64,000 nucleotides of DNA from Azospirillum oleiclasticum (GTDB lineage Bacteria > Pseudomonadota > Alphaproteobacteria > Azospirillales > Azospirillaceae). A program made the translations under genes and the position numbers. Location: positions 62,001 through 126,000 of the forward strand of contig NZ_JABFFR010000021.1 in the NCBI RefSeq assembly GCF_013423485.1, in the 5' to 3' direction. Numbering within the stretch: position 1 is the first letter of the stretch; every line of letters begins with the position of its first letter. This document shows positions 33,392 to 41,759 of the stretch, piece after piece. A model generated the notes under the pieces. It worked only from the letters and a program-made list of their open reading frames with translations. It searched no databases and had not been told where the DNA came from.

Positions 33392-34414
33392 TCACGCACG
33401 GCCGCGCGCTCCAGCCTGATTTTGCGCAGCAGCGCGGCTCTCCCGCTTGCGGGCGTGGGCGAGCGCCGCCTCGCGCACCCAGGCGCCGTCGTCCCACGCC
33501 TTGTTGCGGGCTTCCAAACGCTCGCGGTTGCAGGGGCCGTCGCCCTTCAGCACCCGCTCGAACTCGCTCCAATCAATGGTGCCGAACTCGTAATGGCCTG
33601 TCTCCGCGTTGAAGCGCAGATCCGGGTCCGGGATGGTGAGGCCGAGATACTCGGCCTGCGGCACCGTGGCATCGACGAACTTCTGGCGCAGCTCGTCGTT
33701 GGAGAAGCGCTTGATCTTCCAGCGCATGTTCTGGGCGGAGTGGGCGGAAGCATCGTCGGAGGGGCCGAACATCATCAGCGCCGGCCACCACCAGCGGTCC
33801 AGGCTGTCCTGCGCCATCCGCTTCTGCTCGGGCGTGCCTTGCGCCAGCGTCATCACGATCTCGTAGCCCTGACGCTGGTGGAAGCTCTCCTCCCGGCAGA
33901 TGCGGATCATAGCGCGGGCGTAGGGGCCGTAGGAGCAGCGGCAGAGCGGCACCTGGTTCATGATCGCCGCCCCGTCCACCAGCCAGCCGATCGTGCCGAT
34001 GTCCGCCCAGGTCAGGGTCGGGTAGTTGAAGATGCTGGAGTATTTGGCCTTCCCCGACAGGAGCTGCTCGACCAGCTCGTCGCGCGACACGCCCAACGTC
34101 TCCGCCGCGCTGTAGAGGTAGAGGCCGTGCCCGCCCTCGTCCTGCACCTTGGCGAGCAGCGCGATCTTGCGGCGCAGTGTCGGGGCGCGGGTGATCCAGT
34201 TCCCCTCCGGCAGCATGCCGACGATCTCGGAATGGGCGTGCTGGGAGATCTGGCGGACCAGCGTGCGGCGGTAGCCGTCCGGCATCCAGTCCCGCGGCTC
34301 GATCTTCTCCTCCGCGTCCACCCGCTCCTGAAAGCGACGCTCCAGCTCCGGGTCGGTGCGGTTGAACGGTATCGTGTTGTCCGCCGGCTTGGCGTCGAGA
34401 CCCTGCGTGTACAT
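33392..34414 (-). CDS. paaA: Phenylacetyl-CoA epoxidase catalytic subunit
   Basis: A 340-residue di-iron oxygenase subunit that forms ring-1,2-epoxyphenylacetyl-CoA. The di-iron ligands fall in two EXXH motifs, VQDEGGHGLYLY and CREESFHQRQG, with supporting glutamates in HAHSEIVGML and near SRDELVEQL. The start ATG at 34414 (MYTQGLD) has GAGAGGGG upstream. It is the first gene of the paa oxygenase operon, and a PaaX-box-like motif lies 52-66 bp upstream. Confidence 0.95.
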   Translation of the reverse strand: MYTQGLDAKPADNTIPFNRTDPELERRFQERVDAEEKIEPRDWMPDGYRRTLVRQISQHAHSEIVGMLPEGNWITRAPTLRRKIALLAKVQDEGGHGLYLYSAAETLGVSRDELVEQLLSGKAKYSSIFNYPTLTWADIGTIGWLVDGAAIMNQVPLCRCSYGPYARAMIRICREESFHQRQGYEIVMTLAQGTPEQKRMAQDSLDRWWWPALMMFGPSDDASAHSAQNMRWKIKRFSNDELRQKFVDATVPQAEYLGLTIPDPDLRFNAETGHYEFGTIDWSEFERVLKGDGPCNRERLEARNKAWDDGAWVREAALAHARKRESRAAAQNQAGARGRA

Positions 34415-34465
34415 GCCCGAACCCCTCTCCAAAGCGGTGCGGAGGCAACCATCCGCCGCCCGATC

Positions 34466-34480
34466 AATATGACACAGAAT
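34466..34480 (-). promoter_or_regulatory. paaA: PaaX-box-like motif upstream of paaA
   Basis: AATATGACACAGAAT (plus strand) shares the core of three further sites near paaX and paaG, with consensus about AATRTGATACAG. A second inverted repeat, TGTAA-CGCT-TTACA, lies at 34502-34515. Both are within 101 bp of the paaA start, suited to repression by PaaX. Confidence 0.5.
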
Positions 34481-34596
34481 TTTCCGTTTTCCAGATTTTT
34501 CTGTAACGCTTTACAAAAGCCCCGGCGGCCGACGGTGTGGCGGCGACACTGGCCGCGCGCGCGGCGTGACCGGATGTTTCCAAGACGCCGCATCGG

Positions 34597-35298
34597 CTAA
34601 AGCCCCAGATACGCCTGCCGCACCCCTTCGTCGGCCAGCAGCGCCGCACCCGTGCCGCGCAACGTGACGGACCCGGTTTCCAGCACATAGGCACGGTCGG
34701 CGATGGCGAGTGCCGCCGTGGCGTTCTGTTCGACCAGCAGGATGGTGGTGCCCTGCTCCTTCAGCGCCTGGACGGCCTTGAAGATCTCGGCGACCAGCAG
34801 GGGGGCGAGGCCCATGCTGGGCTCGTCGAGCAGCAGCAGCCGCGGGTTCGCCATCAGCGCGCGGCCCATCGCCACCATCTGCTGCTGGCCGCCCGACAGG
34901 GTGCCGGCCGGCTGCCGCCGCCGCTGCCCCAGCGCCGGGAACATGGCGTAGACACGCCCGAGGTCCTCCTCCGGCCGGTGGCGGCGGCGGAAGGCGCCGA
35001 GGCGCAGGTTGTCCTCCACCGACAAAGGCCCGAAGAGCTGCCGCCCTTCCGGCACCTGGACGATGCCGGCGGCGACGCGGGCGTGCGCGCTGAGCCGCGT
35101 GATGTCGCCGCCGTCGAAGCGGATGGTCCCGGCGCTGGCCGGGTGCACGCCGGACAGCGTACGCAGCAGCGTCGTCTTGCCGGCACCGTTGGCGCCGACG
35201 ATGGCGACCAGCTCCCCCTCCCCGACCGCCACATCGACGGAGGACAGCGCGCGGATGCGGCCGTAATGGGCGTCGAGCCCGGTGATCTCCAACAGCAT
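34597..35298 (-). CDS. livF: LivF-type ABC ATPase, second importer
   Basis: A 233-residue ATPase with Walker A GANGAGKTT, signature LSGGQQQMVAMGRAL and Walker B LLLLDEPSMGL. The start is either the ATG at 35298 or the GTG at 35307 that overlaps the livG stop; MLLEITGL at 35298 fits the family better. It is the last gene of a livKHMGF operon placed between paaX and paaA, which suggests uptake of phenylacetate or a related aromatic acid. Confidence 0.92.
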   Translation of the reverse strand: MLLEITGLDAHYGRIRALSSVDVAVGEGELVAIVGANGAGKTTLLRTLSGVHPASAGTIRFDGGDITRLSAHARVAAGIVQVPEGRQLFGPLSVEDNLRLGAFRRRHRPEEDLGRVYAMFPALGQRRRQPAGTLSGGQQQMVAMGRALMANPRLLLLDEPSMGLAPLLVAEIFKAVQALKEQGTTILLVEQNATAALAIADRAYVLETGSVTLRGTGAALLADEGVRQAYLGL

Positions 35299-35303
35299 GG
35301 CGG

Positions 35304-36137
35304 TCACCCGTGGGAGCCGAGATAGGCGGCGACCACGTCCGGATCGCGGGCGACCTCCTCCGGCCGCCCCTCCGCCAGCTTGCGGCCGTAGTTGAGCGCC
35401 AGGATGTGGTCGGACAGGCCCATCACCATCTTCATGTCGTGCTCCACCAGCACCACGGTGATCCCGGTGTCGGCGATGCGGCGGATGACGGCGCCGATCT
35501 CCTTCTTCTCGGTGGCGTTCAGCCCGGCGGCCGGCTCGTCGAGCAGCAGCAGCTTCGGCTCCGCCGCCAGCGCGCGGGCGATTTCCAGCCGTTTCAGGGC
35601 GCCATAGGGCATGGAGGCGGCGTCGGTGCCGACGTAGCGCTCCAGCCCCACCGCGCGCATCAGCTCCGCCGCCCGATCCGCCGCCGCGTGGTCGCGGCGC
35701 ACCAGCGACGGCAGCCGCAGCAGCGCCGGCAGCAGCCGCGTGTCGAGATGGCGGTGGCGGCCCACCATCACATTCTCGACCGCCGTCATGTTCATGAAGA
35801 TCTGCAGGTTCTGGAAGGTGCGCGACAGGCCGAGCGCCGCCAGCCGGTAGGGCGCCATCCCCGTCACGTCGCGGCCGTCGAACAGCACCCGCCCGCCGCT
35901 CGGCCGGTAGACGCCGGTGATCAGGTTGAACAGCGTGGTCTTGCCGGCCCCGTTCGGGCCGATGATGGAATGCACCGTGCCGGCGGCGATGGTGAAGGAC
36001 AGGTCGGCGACCGCCAGCACCCCGCCGAACTCCCGGCTCAACCCCTCCACCCGCAGCAGCGGGGCGGCGGCGCGCGGTGCGGAGGCGGGCGGTTCCTCGG
36101 GCAGCGCGTCGGTCCTATGGCGATGCAGCGCGCTCAC
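35304..36137 (-). CDS. livG: LivG-type ABC ATPase, second importer
   Basis: A 277-residue ATPase with Walker A GPNGAGKTT, the degenerate LivG signature MPYGALKRLEIARAL, Walker B LLLLDEPAAGLN and VVLVEHDMKMV. The only sensible start is the GTG at 36137, which overlaps the livM stop as GTGA. A ~28-residue Pro/Ala-rich N-terminal extension precedes the ATPase core. Confidence 0.9.
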   Translation of the reverse strand: MSALHRHRTDALPEEPPASAPRAAAPLLRVEGLSREFGGVLAVADLSFTIAAGTVHSIIGPNGAGKTTLFNLITGVYRPSGGRVLFDGRDVTGMAPYRLAALGLSRTFQNLQIFMNMTAVENVMVGRHRHLDTRLLPALLRLPSLVRRDHAAADRAAELMRAVGLERYVGTDAASMPYGALKRLEIARALAAEPKLLLLDEPAAGLNATEKKEIGAVIRRIADTGITVVLVEHDMKMVMGLSDHILALNYGRKLAEGRPEEVARDPDVVAAYLGSHG

Positions 36138-37081
36138 CGGCGCCCCCCAAGGGAGGTACGAGCCTGGACGAGGCCGGCGAGGGTGGGCAGCAACCCCTTG
36201 GGCATGAACACCATGGTCAGCATGAGGATGAGGCCGAGCATCATGTGCTGGTAATCCTGGAACACGGTCAGAAGCTGCGGCAGCACGGTCAGGATCGCCG
36301 CCCCCACCACCGCCCCGAAGGTGGAGGCCATGCCGCCGAACACGACCATGGTCACCAGCTCCACCGATTTGAGGAAATCCGCCTTGGCCGGGGTGATCAG
36401 CCCGGCGTAATGGGCGAACAGGCTGCCCGCCACGCTGGCGAAGACCGCCGACAGCACGAAGACCATCGCCTTGAAGCGTGCGGTGTCCACGCCCAGCGTC
36501 TCGGCCGCCACCTCCGAACCGTGGAGCGCGCGCAGCGCGCGGCCGACCGGGCTGTCGATCAGGTTCAGCGCCAGCCACACCGTGACCAGCAGCAGCCCGG
36601 CGACCACCCAGTACCAGACCCGCTCGCCATAGACCTCGAACCCGAAGACGTTGAGCGGATCCACGATCATACCGTCGGGGCCGCCGGTGATCCGCGTCTC
36701 CGTCCGCAGCACGATGGAGATGATGATGCCGATGCCGAGAGTCGCCATGGCCAGGTAATGGCCCTTCAGCCGCAGGATGGGACGTGCCACGGCGAAGGCG
36801 ATCACCGCCGACAGCAGCGCGCCGGCCGCCAGCGCCAGCAGCGCCGGCCATTTGTGGGTGCTGACCAGCACGGCCGTGGCGTAGGCGCCGATGCCGAAGA
36901 AGCCGGCATGGCCCAGGCTGACCTGCCCCGCGAAGCCCACCAGCAGGTTCAGGCCGACGCAGACGATGGCGTTAAGCCCGGCCAGGATCGCCATGTCGAG
37001 GTAGAAGTTGTTGGGCAGGCCCAGCGGCAGCAACGCCAGCACCACGGCCAGCAGGCCCAACCCGAGGAGGCGATGGGTCAT
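36134..37081 (-). CDS. livM: LivM-type ABC permease, second importer
   Basis: A 315-residue multi-helix permease with LVGFAGQVSLGHAGFFGIGAY shortened to its core GFAGQVSLGHAGFFG, and VVFGGMASTFGAVVGAA near the C-terminus. It lies 10 bp after livH and overlaps livG. The channel partner is LivH at 37092-37964. Confidence 0.92.
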   Translation of the reverse strand: MTHRLLGLGLLAVVLALLPLGLPNNFYLDMAILAGLNAIVCVGLNLLVGFAGQVSLGHAGFFGIGAYATAVLVSTHKWPALLALAAGALLSAVIAFAVARPILRLKGHYLAMATLGIGIIISIVLRTETRITGGPDGMIVDPLNVFGFEVYGERVWYWVVAGLLLVTVWLALNLIDSPVGRALRALHGSEVAAETLGVDTARFKAMVFVLSAVFASVAGSLFAHYAGLITPAKADFLKSVELVTMVVFGGMASTFGAVVGAAILTVLPQLLTVFQDYQHMMLGLILMLTMVFMPKGLLPTLAGLVQARTSLGGRR

Positions 37082-37091
37082 CTCCGGCCCC

Positions 37092-37964
37092 CTACACGCG
37101 CTCGGTGCCAGCGCGGCCGAACAGCCCGCCGGGCATGAAGACCAGCACCGCCACGATGATCACGAAGGCCACCGCATCCTTGTAGGCGGAGGAGATGTAG
37201 CCAGCCGACAGGCTCTCCGCGATGCCGACGATCAGGCCGCCGGCCACCGCCCCCACCCCGTTGCCCAGCCCGCCGAGTGCGGCCGCCGCGAAGCCCTTCA
37301 GCCCCAGCATGATGCCCATCTCGGTGTAGCTGTAGGTGATCGGCGCCACGACCGCACCGCCCATCGCCCCCAGCGCCGCCGACAGGGCGAAGGCCGCCAG
37401 CACCACATGCCGCACATTGACGCCCACGAGCTGCGCCGCCAGCCGGTTGTGGGAGGTGGCGAGCATCGCCTTGCCCGCCATGGTCCGGTTGAAGAACAGG
37501 CCGGTCGCCAGGATCAGCGCCGCCGTGACCCCCAGCACCCACAGCGACTGCGTCGTCACCACCGCCCCGCCCAGCATCAGGGGCGCGTTGCCGCTGAAGG
37601 AGTCCAGGCGGTGGAACTCCTTCCCCCACACCACCTCGGCCAGCCCGCGCAGGAAGATGGAGGCGCCGATGGTGATGATGATCAGGGTGACGACCGACGC
37701 GTTGCGCGCCCGCTCCACCGCGAATTTGGCGATCAGCACGCCGACCAGCATGGCGCCGGCGATGCCGGCCAGGATGGCGAGCGGCAGCGGCACGCCGGCC
37801 GCCGTCAGCGTCGCCGTCGCCATGCCGCCGATCATGATGAACTCGCCCTGGGCGAAGTTGATGACGTGGCTGGCGTTGTAGACGATGGCGAAACCCAGCG
37901 CCGCCAGCGCGTAGATCGACCCGATGGTGACCCCGGTCACCAGATATTGCAGGAACTCGGCCAT
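37092..37964 (-). CDS. livH: LivH-type ABC permease, second importer
   Basis: A 290-residue permease with GSIYALAALGFAIVYNASHV, NFAQGEFIMIGG and AAALGGLGNGVGAVAGG. The ATG at 37964 (MAEFLQYLVTG) has GGAG upstream; an open frame extends 17 codons into the repeat-bearing gap. It follows livK after 157 bp that contain a large inverted repeat, so the two genes may be expressed at different levels. Confidence 0.92.
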   Translation of the reverse strand: MAEFLQYLVTGVTIGSIYALAALGFAIVYNASHVINFAQGEFIMIGGMATATLTAAGVPLPLAILAGIAGAMLVGVLIAKFAVERARNASVVTLIIITIGASIFLRGLAEVVWGKEFHRLDSFSGNAPLMLGGAVVTTQSLWVLGVTAALILATGLFFNRTMAGKAMLATSHNRLAAQLVGVNVRHVVLAAFALSAALGAMGGAVVAPITYSYTEMGIMLGLKGFAAAALGGLGNGVGAVAGGLIVGIAESLSAGYISSAYKDAVAFVIIVAVLVFMPGGLFGRAGTERV

Positions 37965-38004
37965 GGGGGCTCCGGGGAGTGTTGCGGGGAGTGGTCGAGC
38001 TGTG

Positions 38005-38092
38005 CCCCCACCCAACCCTCCCCCACTGCGCGCGGGAGGGCTTCTTTTCTTCCCCCTCCCCCGTCGAAGATGGGGGAGGGTCGGGGTGGGGG
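38005..38092. repeat. REP-like nested inverted repeat between livK and livH
   Basis: Two GC-rich hairpins (38016-38022/38034-38040 and 38054-38062/38072-38080) are separated by a pyrimidine-rich linker. The flanking arms (38005-38024 and 38072-38092) are also almost complementary, giving a cloverleaf-like shape. Such C/G-rich palindromic units are typical of intergenic REP-type repeats. It may stabilise the upstream livK mRNA or act as an attenuator. Confidence 0.6.
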
Positions 38093-38121
38093 CCCTCGGC
38101 GACCACCCACCCCTTCGCCCG

Positions 38122-39279
38122 TCACTTCACCAGCGCCCAATCCCCCTTCTTCACCTCCACCATGTGGAAGGCGTCGAGGCCCAGGCCCATGTGGTCGGTG
38201 GCGCTCATGTTCACCACGCCGCCGGTGCCGACATAGCCCTTGGTCTGCTCGATGGCGTCGCGGACCTTGGCCTTGTCGGTGCCGCCGGCGCGCTTGACGG
38301 CGTCGGTGTAGATCATCAGCGCGTCATAGGCATGGCCGGCGAAGGTGGACACCTCGCTCTTGAAGGCCTCCTCGTAGGTCTTGGTGAACTCGGTCGCGAC
38401 CTTCTTCTGCGGGTCGCTGTCGGGAAGCTGTGCCGCGACCACCAGACCGGCGGCCGGCAGCCGCACGCCCTCCGCGGCGTCGCCGGCCAGCCGGATGAAC
38501 TCCTTCGAGGCCACGCCGTGCAGGTGGTAGAGCGGGGCCGACACGCCGAGCTTGCGGTAATCGCGCGTCACCATCGCCGGCCCCTGGCCGAGGCCGGAGA
38601 CCAGCACCGCCTGCACGCCTTCGGCCCCGCGGATCTTGGTGACCTGCGCGGAGACGTCGGCGTCCTTGGCGCCGTAGGTCTCGTCGGCGACGACGGTCAT
38701 GCCGACCAGCTTGGCGACCGTCAGCGCCTGGTCGCGACCGGACTTTCCGAAGCCGGAATCCTCCGACAGCAGCGCCACGCGGGTGAAGCCGCGCTTCTTC
38801 ATGTCCCCGTAGACCTTCTCCACCGCCATGCGGTCGGTGTGCGGGGTCTTGAAGACCCAGGTCTTCACCGGCTCGGTGATCACCACCGCACCGGCCAGCG
38901 AGATGAAGGGCACACCGGCCCGCTCCACCAGCGGCACCGCGGCCATGGTCGCCGCCGTGGTGGTACCGCCCAGGATCGCGTCCACCCCGTCGCTTTCCAG
39001 CAAACGCTTGGTGAAGGAGGCCGCCTTGTCCGCCGCCCCGCCGTCGTCGTAGACGGTGAGCTGGATCGGCCGGCCGGCCACGCCGCCCGCCTTGTTGATG
39101 CGGTCGACATACAGCTCCAGCACCTTCTTCTCCGGCTCACCCAGGAAGGAGGCGGGACCGGTGACGGACAGGATGGAGCCGATCTTGATCGGCTGCCCCG
39201 ACTGGGCCAGCGCGCTCATTGCGCCGAGGGCGACGGCCGATGCGGTCATGACCGCGCAAAGCAGGCGTTTCCGGAACAC
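38122..39279 (-). CDS. livK: Periplasmic ABC substrate-binding protein, second importer
   Basis: A 385-residue Peripla_BP_6 protein. The signal peptide (residues 1-25) ends ALAQ. The mature part opens with IKIGSILSVTGPASFLGEPE and has SEDSGFGKSGRDQAL and FAGHAYDALMIYTDAV, the usual hinge and lobe elements. Its sequence type resembles HAAT binding proteins linked to aromatic-acid pathways more than true leucine binders. It is the first gene of livKHMGF and diverges from paaX across a 242-bp control region. Confidence 0.88.
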   Translation of the reverse strand: MFRKRLLCAVMTASAVALGAMSALAQSGQPIKIGSILSVTGPASFLGEPEKKVLELYVDRINKAGGVAGRPIQLTVYDDGGAADKAASFTKRLLESDGVDAILGGTTTAATMAAVPLVERAGVPFISLAGAVVITEPVKTWVFKTPHTDRMAVEKVYGDMKKRGFTRVALLSEDSGFGKSGRDQALTVAKLVGMTVVADETYGAKDADVSAQVTKIRGAEGVQAVLVSGLGQGPAMVTRDYRKLGVSAPLYHLHGVASKEFIRLAGDAAEGVRLPAAGLVVAAQLPDSDPQKKVATEFTKTYEEAFKSEVSTFAGHAYDALMIYTDAVKRAGGTDKAKVRDAIEQTKGYVGTGGVVNMSATDHMGLGLDAFHMVEVKKGDWALVK

Positions 39280-39334
39280 GGACGGTCCTCCCCAGTTGGC
39301 GTTCGCCGGGCCTGGAGCCCATGCGACACATTAT

Positions 39335-39367
39335 TCTCGATTTATCGAGACGTTACTGTATCATATT
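39335..39367. promoter_or_regulatory. Palindrome plus PaaX-box-like motif between livK and paaX
   Basis: TCTCGAT-TT-ATCGAGA (39335-39350) is a perfect 16-bp palindrome. Two bases further on, 39353-39367 reads AATATGATACAGTAA on the minus strand, sharing its core with sites before paaA and paaG. The pair sits 56-88 bp upstream of livK and 155-187 bp upstream of paaX, so PaaX could control the importer and itself from here. Confidence 0.5.
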
Positions 39368-39521
39368 GTCCGGTGTCAAACAGTTTCTACAACGAGCAAA
39401 TCCAGCGCGGTGATGCGCATCGCGGCGCCGGACGTGATACAAGACAGCAGCCGATCCGGCGGCTGCGGTGTCGCGGAGCCGGCCGGTCGGGAATGAACGC
39501 GTTTGTGAGAGAGATTGGCGG

Positions 39522-40478
39522 ATGGCACGATCCCGCAAGGCCGAGGGGCTGGTCGCGTCGCTGACGGTGGCGGTGGCGCCGCGCGCCAAGTCGCTCATCG
39601 TCACCATCTACGGCGACGCGGTGCTGCCGCATGGCGGGTCGGTGTGGCTGGGCAGCCTGATCGAGCTGATGGGCGAGTTCGGCATGGGGGAGCGGATCGT
39701 CCGCACCTCCGTCTTCCGGCTGTGCCGCGACGATCTGCTGACCAACACCCAGGTCGGCCGGCGCAGCTATTACCGCATCACCGAGGGCGGGCTGGAGCGT
39801 TTCCACGCCGCCGAGCGCCGCATCTACGCCCCGCAGGACCGGCCATGGGACGGCGGCTGGCACATGCTGCTGATCGGCGCCTCCACCATCGAACCGGAGA
39901 CGCGGGAGCGGCTGAAGAGCGAGCTGGTATGGCTCGGCTTCGGCACCGTGTCGCCCACCGTCCTCACCCACCCCTGCTGCGACGAGCCGGCGGTGCGCCG
40001 CCTGCTGGCCGACCTCGGCGTCGCCGACCGTGTCGTGCTGATGAAGGCCAGCCAGGACCAGGGCGGCGGCCTTCCGGCCCTGCGCGAGTTGGTGCGCGGC
40101 TGCTGGGACCTCGACCGGCTGGAGACCGACTACGCCGCCTATCTCGCCCGCTACCGCCCCGTCTGGCAGGCGCTGGACGGTGCCGAGCCGGAGCCGCGCG
40201 CCGCCTTCCTGCTGCGCACCCTGCTGATCCATGACTTCCGCCGCATCCTGCTGCGCGACCCCATGCTGCCTGCCCCCCTGCTCCCCCCCGACTGGTCCGG
40301 CAACGCGGCCCGCACCCTGACCCGCAACCTCTACCGCCTGCTGAAGCGCCCGTCGGAGGCGTTCGTCATGGCGACCCTGAAGACGGCGGACGGGCCGTTG
40401 CCGGAGGTCGAGCCGGGCTTCGAGGAGCGGTTCGGGGGACTGGGCGAAGCGGAGGGGTGGACGCGGGCGGCGGAGTAG
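39522..40478 (+). CDS. paaX: PaaX-family phenylacetate repressor
   Basis: A 318-residue repressor of the phenylacetate regulon that is released by phenylacetyl-CoA. The N-terminal winged helix has SLIVTIYGDAVLPHGGSVWLG (core TIYGDAVLPHGG) and RTSVFRLCRDDLL. The middle has the family HMLLIG and WLGFGTVSPTVLTHP segments, and the C-terminal part includes LLIHDFRRILLRDPMLP. The ATG at 39522 follows GAGAGAG; the frame extends 18 codons upstream. It lies next to the livKHMGF and paaABCDE operons. Confidence 0.93.
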   Translation: MARSRKAEGLVASLTVAVAPRAKSLIVTIYGDAVLPHGGSVWLGSLIELMGEFGMGERIVRTSVFRLCRDDLLTNTQVGRRSYYRITEGGLERFHAAERRIYAPQDRPWDGGWHMLLIGASTIEPETRERLKSELVWLGFGTVSPTVLTHPCCDEPAVRRLLADLGVADRVVLMKASQDQGGGLPALRELVRGCWDLDRLETDYAAYLARYRPVWQALDGAEPEPRAAFLLRTLLIHDFRRILLRDPMLPAPLLPPDWSGNAARTLTRNLYRLLKRPSEAFVMATLKTADGPLPEVEPGFEERFGGLGEAEGWTRAAE

Positions 40479-40749
40479 CGGGGGTGGTCTTCACATCCCG
40501 GATGGGGCTTCGTCGGCGATGTTCCGGATTGCGCTGATAAGCGAAATCATGGTGTCCGACCCTTCGGCGCCTCGCCATTGTTGATCGGTTGCACACACCG
40601 GATCGCTTCGAAGACCGCCCACGGCGTGACCTGCGCCGCCTGGATGTGCCCCGCGTCGGTCAATTCCTGAACGATGAAGAGATCTTGCGCGGGCGGTCAT
40701 AAACGGCGAATATCTCGGCGATGGTACATATCTCAGGGCTTTGCCGACA
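40479..40749. other. No intact gene; possible coding remnant at 40547-40698 (minus)
   Basis: On the minus strand, 40698 to 40547 reads a protein-like stretch (FIVQELTDAGHIQAAQVTP, WAVFEAIRCVQ) ending in a stop, but with no start and no family I recognise. It may be the 3' scar of a gene lost when the adjacent AT-rich segment entered. The rest of the gap shows a sharp fall in GC content towards 40740. Confidence 0.3.
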
Positions 40750-41520
40750 ATGGGAACAGAAAAGCCATTCTGGATAATAATTGCCTTGGGATCTTTGCTT
40801 CTGACGCCCTTGATATTTATTATTGGGTTGATTTTCGGCACAAGCATCCCAGGAGAAATAGGTCTCTCCGCTGATTCTCTCTCCTCCTGGGTAAGTGCTG
40901 TTGCTACACTCGCAATTGCTATTTTGACATTTGTTCTAGCGAAAGAGACTTGGAGTCTTCGCATCGTACAGATGAAGCAGGTCGAGGAGATCAGGAAGGA
41001 AGCGATTCGGCCAGGAGTTGACATTTACTTGCTCTCTTCGCCTGCCGCAATCAATTTTATGAATGTACATGTTGAGAATAATGGAAAAGGTGTGGCGCGC
41101 AATATTTCGTTTAAATTTATGCCCGAAGGAAAAAATGAATTCACAGAATATGAACGTCTTGTGATCGATAATCTGCTGAAATTGAACATGCTTTCGAATG
41201 GGATATCGTCTCTCGGATCGGGCAAACAGAGGACAAGCTTCGCCTTCAGCTTCCATGAATTGTCAGGCAAGGCTGGAGACGAAATGTTTAACGTGCGATT
41301 TTCGGTGAAAATCTCTTGCCTAGACTTGGATGGACGCCCCCATACTGTTGATTCGGTTGTGGATTTCTCGGAGTACAAAGGGATTAAAATGATCGGCGGG
41401 GGCGATCCGACATACCAGCTCTACAAAGAAACAGAAAAAATACGACTTGTTCTAGAGAAACTCCAGAGTGGAAATTCCAGGCCAAGCCAACAATGGCAAC
41501 CAGAATTTAACGAACGTTAG
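40750..41520 (+). CDS. AT-rich unknown membrane-anchored protein
   Basis: A 256-residue protein with two N-terminal membrane helices (WIIIALGSLLLTPLIFII and VSAVATLAIAILTFVLA) and a soluble ~180-residue domain (VHVENNGKGVARNISFKF, FSFHELSGKAGDEMFNV) that looks beta-rich. Base composition is far more AT-rich than all neighbours and uses A/T-ending codons, which strongly suggests recent transfer. The ATG at 40750 is preferred; a TTG at 40741 is also possible. It has no partner gene on the same strand. Similar two-helix-plus-beta proteins occur in genomic islands, but I cannot name a family. Confidence 0.7.
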   Translation: MGTEKPFWIIIALGSLLLTPLIFIIGLIFGTSIPGEIGLSADSLSSWVSAVATLAIAILTFVLAKETWSLRIVQMKQVEEIRKEAIRPGVDIYLLSSPAAINFMNVHVENNGKGVARNISFKFMPEGKNEFTEYERLVIDNLLKLNMLSNGISSLGSGKQRTSFAFSFHELSGKAGDEMFNVRFSVKISCLDLDGRPHTVDSVVDFSEYKGIKMIGGGDPTYQLYKETEKIRLVLEKLQSGNSRPSQQWQPEFNER

Positions 41521-41597
41521 AAAGCGATAAATTTATAAGACAACTGCGCACTGCAATGCAATTAAAGAATAATTTCCGTTATTTTTCTTGATATGAC

Positions 41598-41700
41598 ATG
41601 ATTTTCAACCCAAAGCCGGCCATGGCAACCAAAGCGAATGCTCTGGCGACGATCTCATTATCTGGAAATCCCAATGATTATTTCTGTTCTTGAAAATCAT
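41598..41700. repeat. 103-bp AT-rich segment with 11-bp inverted termini
   Basis: ATGATTTTCAA at 41598-41608 is exactly complementary to TTGAAAATCAT at 41690-41700. No target-site duplication is visible next to the ends. It could be a small MITE-like element or a hairpin at the 3' end of the AT-rich gene. The 41521-41755 gap holds no gene apart from the 15-codon remnant described separately. Confidence 0.35.
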
Positions 41701-41711
41701 AGTTTGATTTA

Positions 41712-41759
41712 TCAATTTATGAATCTTCTGTCCCACTTAAGCCCTTGATAGATTTTCAT
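41712..41759 (-). pseudogene. 15-codon remnant in the toxin position after the ParD-like gene
   Basis: An ATG at 41759 overlaps the ParD-like stop (ATGA), the usual coupling of parD to parE, but the frame ends after 15 codons (MKIYQGLKWDRRFIN). Beyond it lies AT-rich foreign-looking DNA. A ParE toxin would need about 90 codons, so the toxin gene seems to have been cut off and replaced. The match to ParE itself is too short to be certain. Confidence 0.35.

Noticed and set aside
41712..41759. Complete ParE toxin
   Set aside because: Only 15 codons remain, far below the usual ~90, and the sequence shows no diagnostic ParE features.
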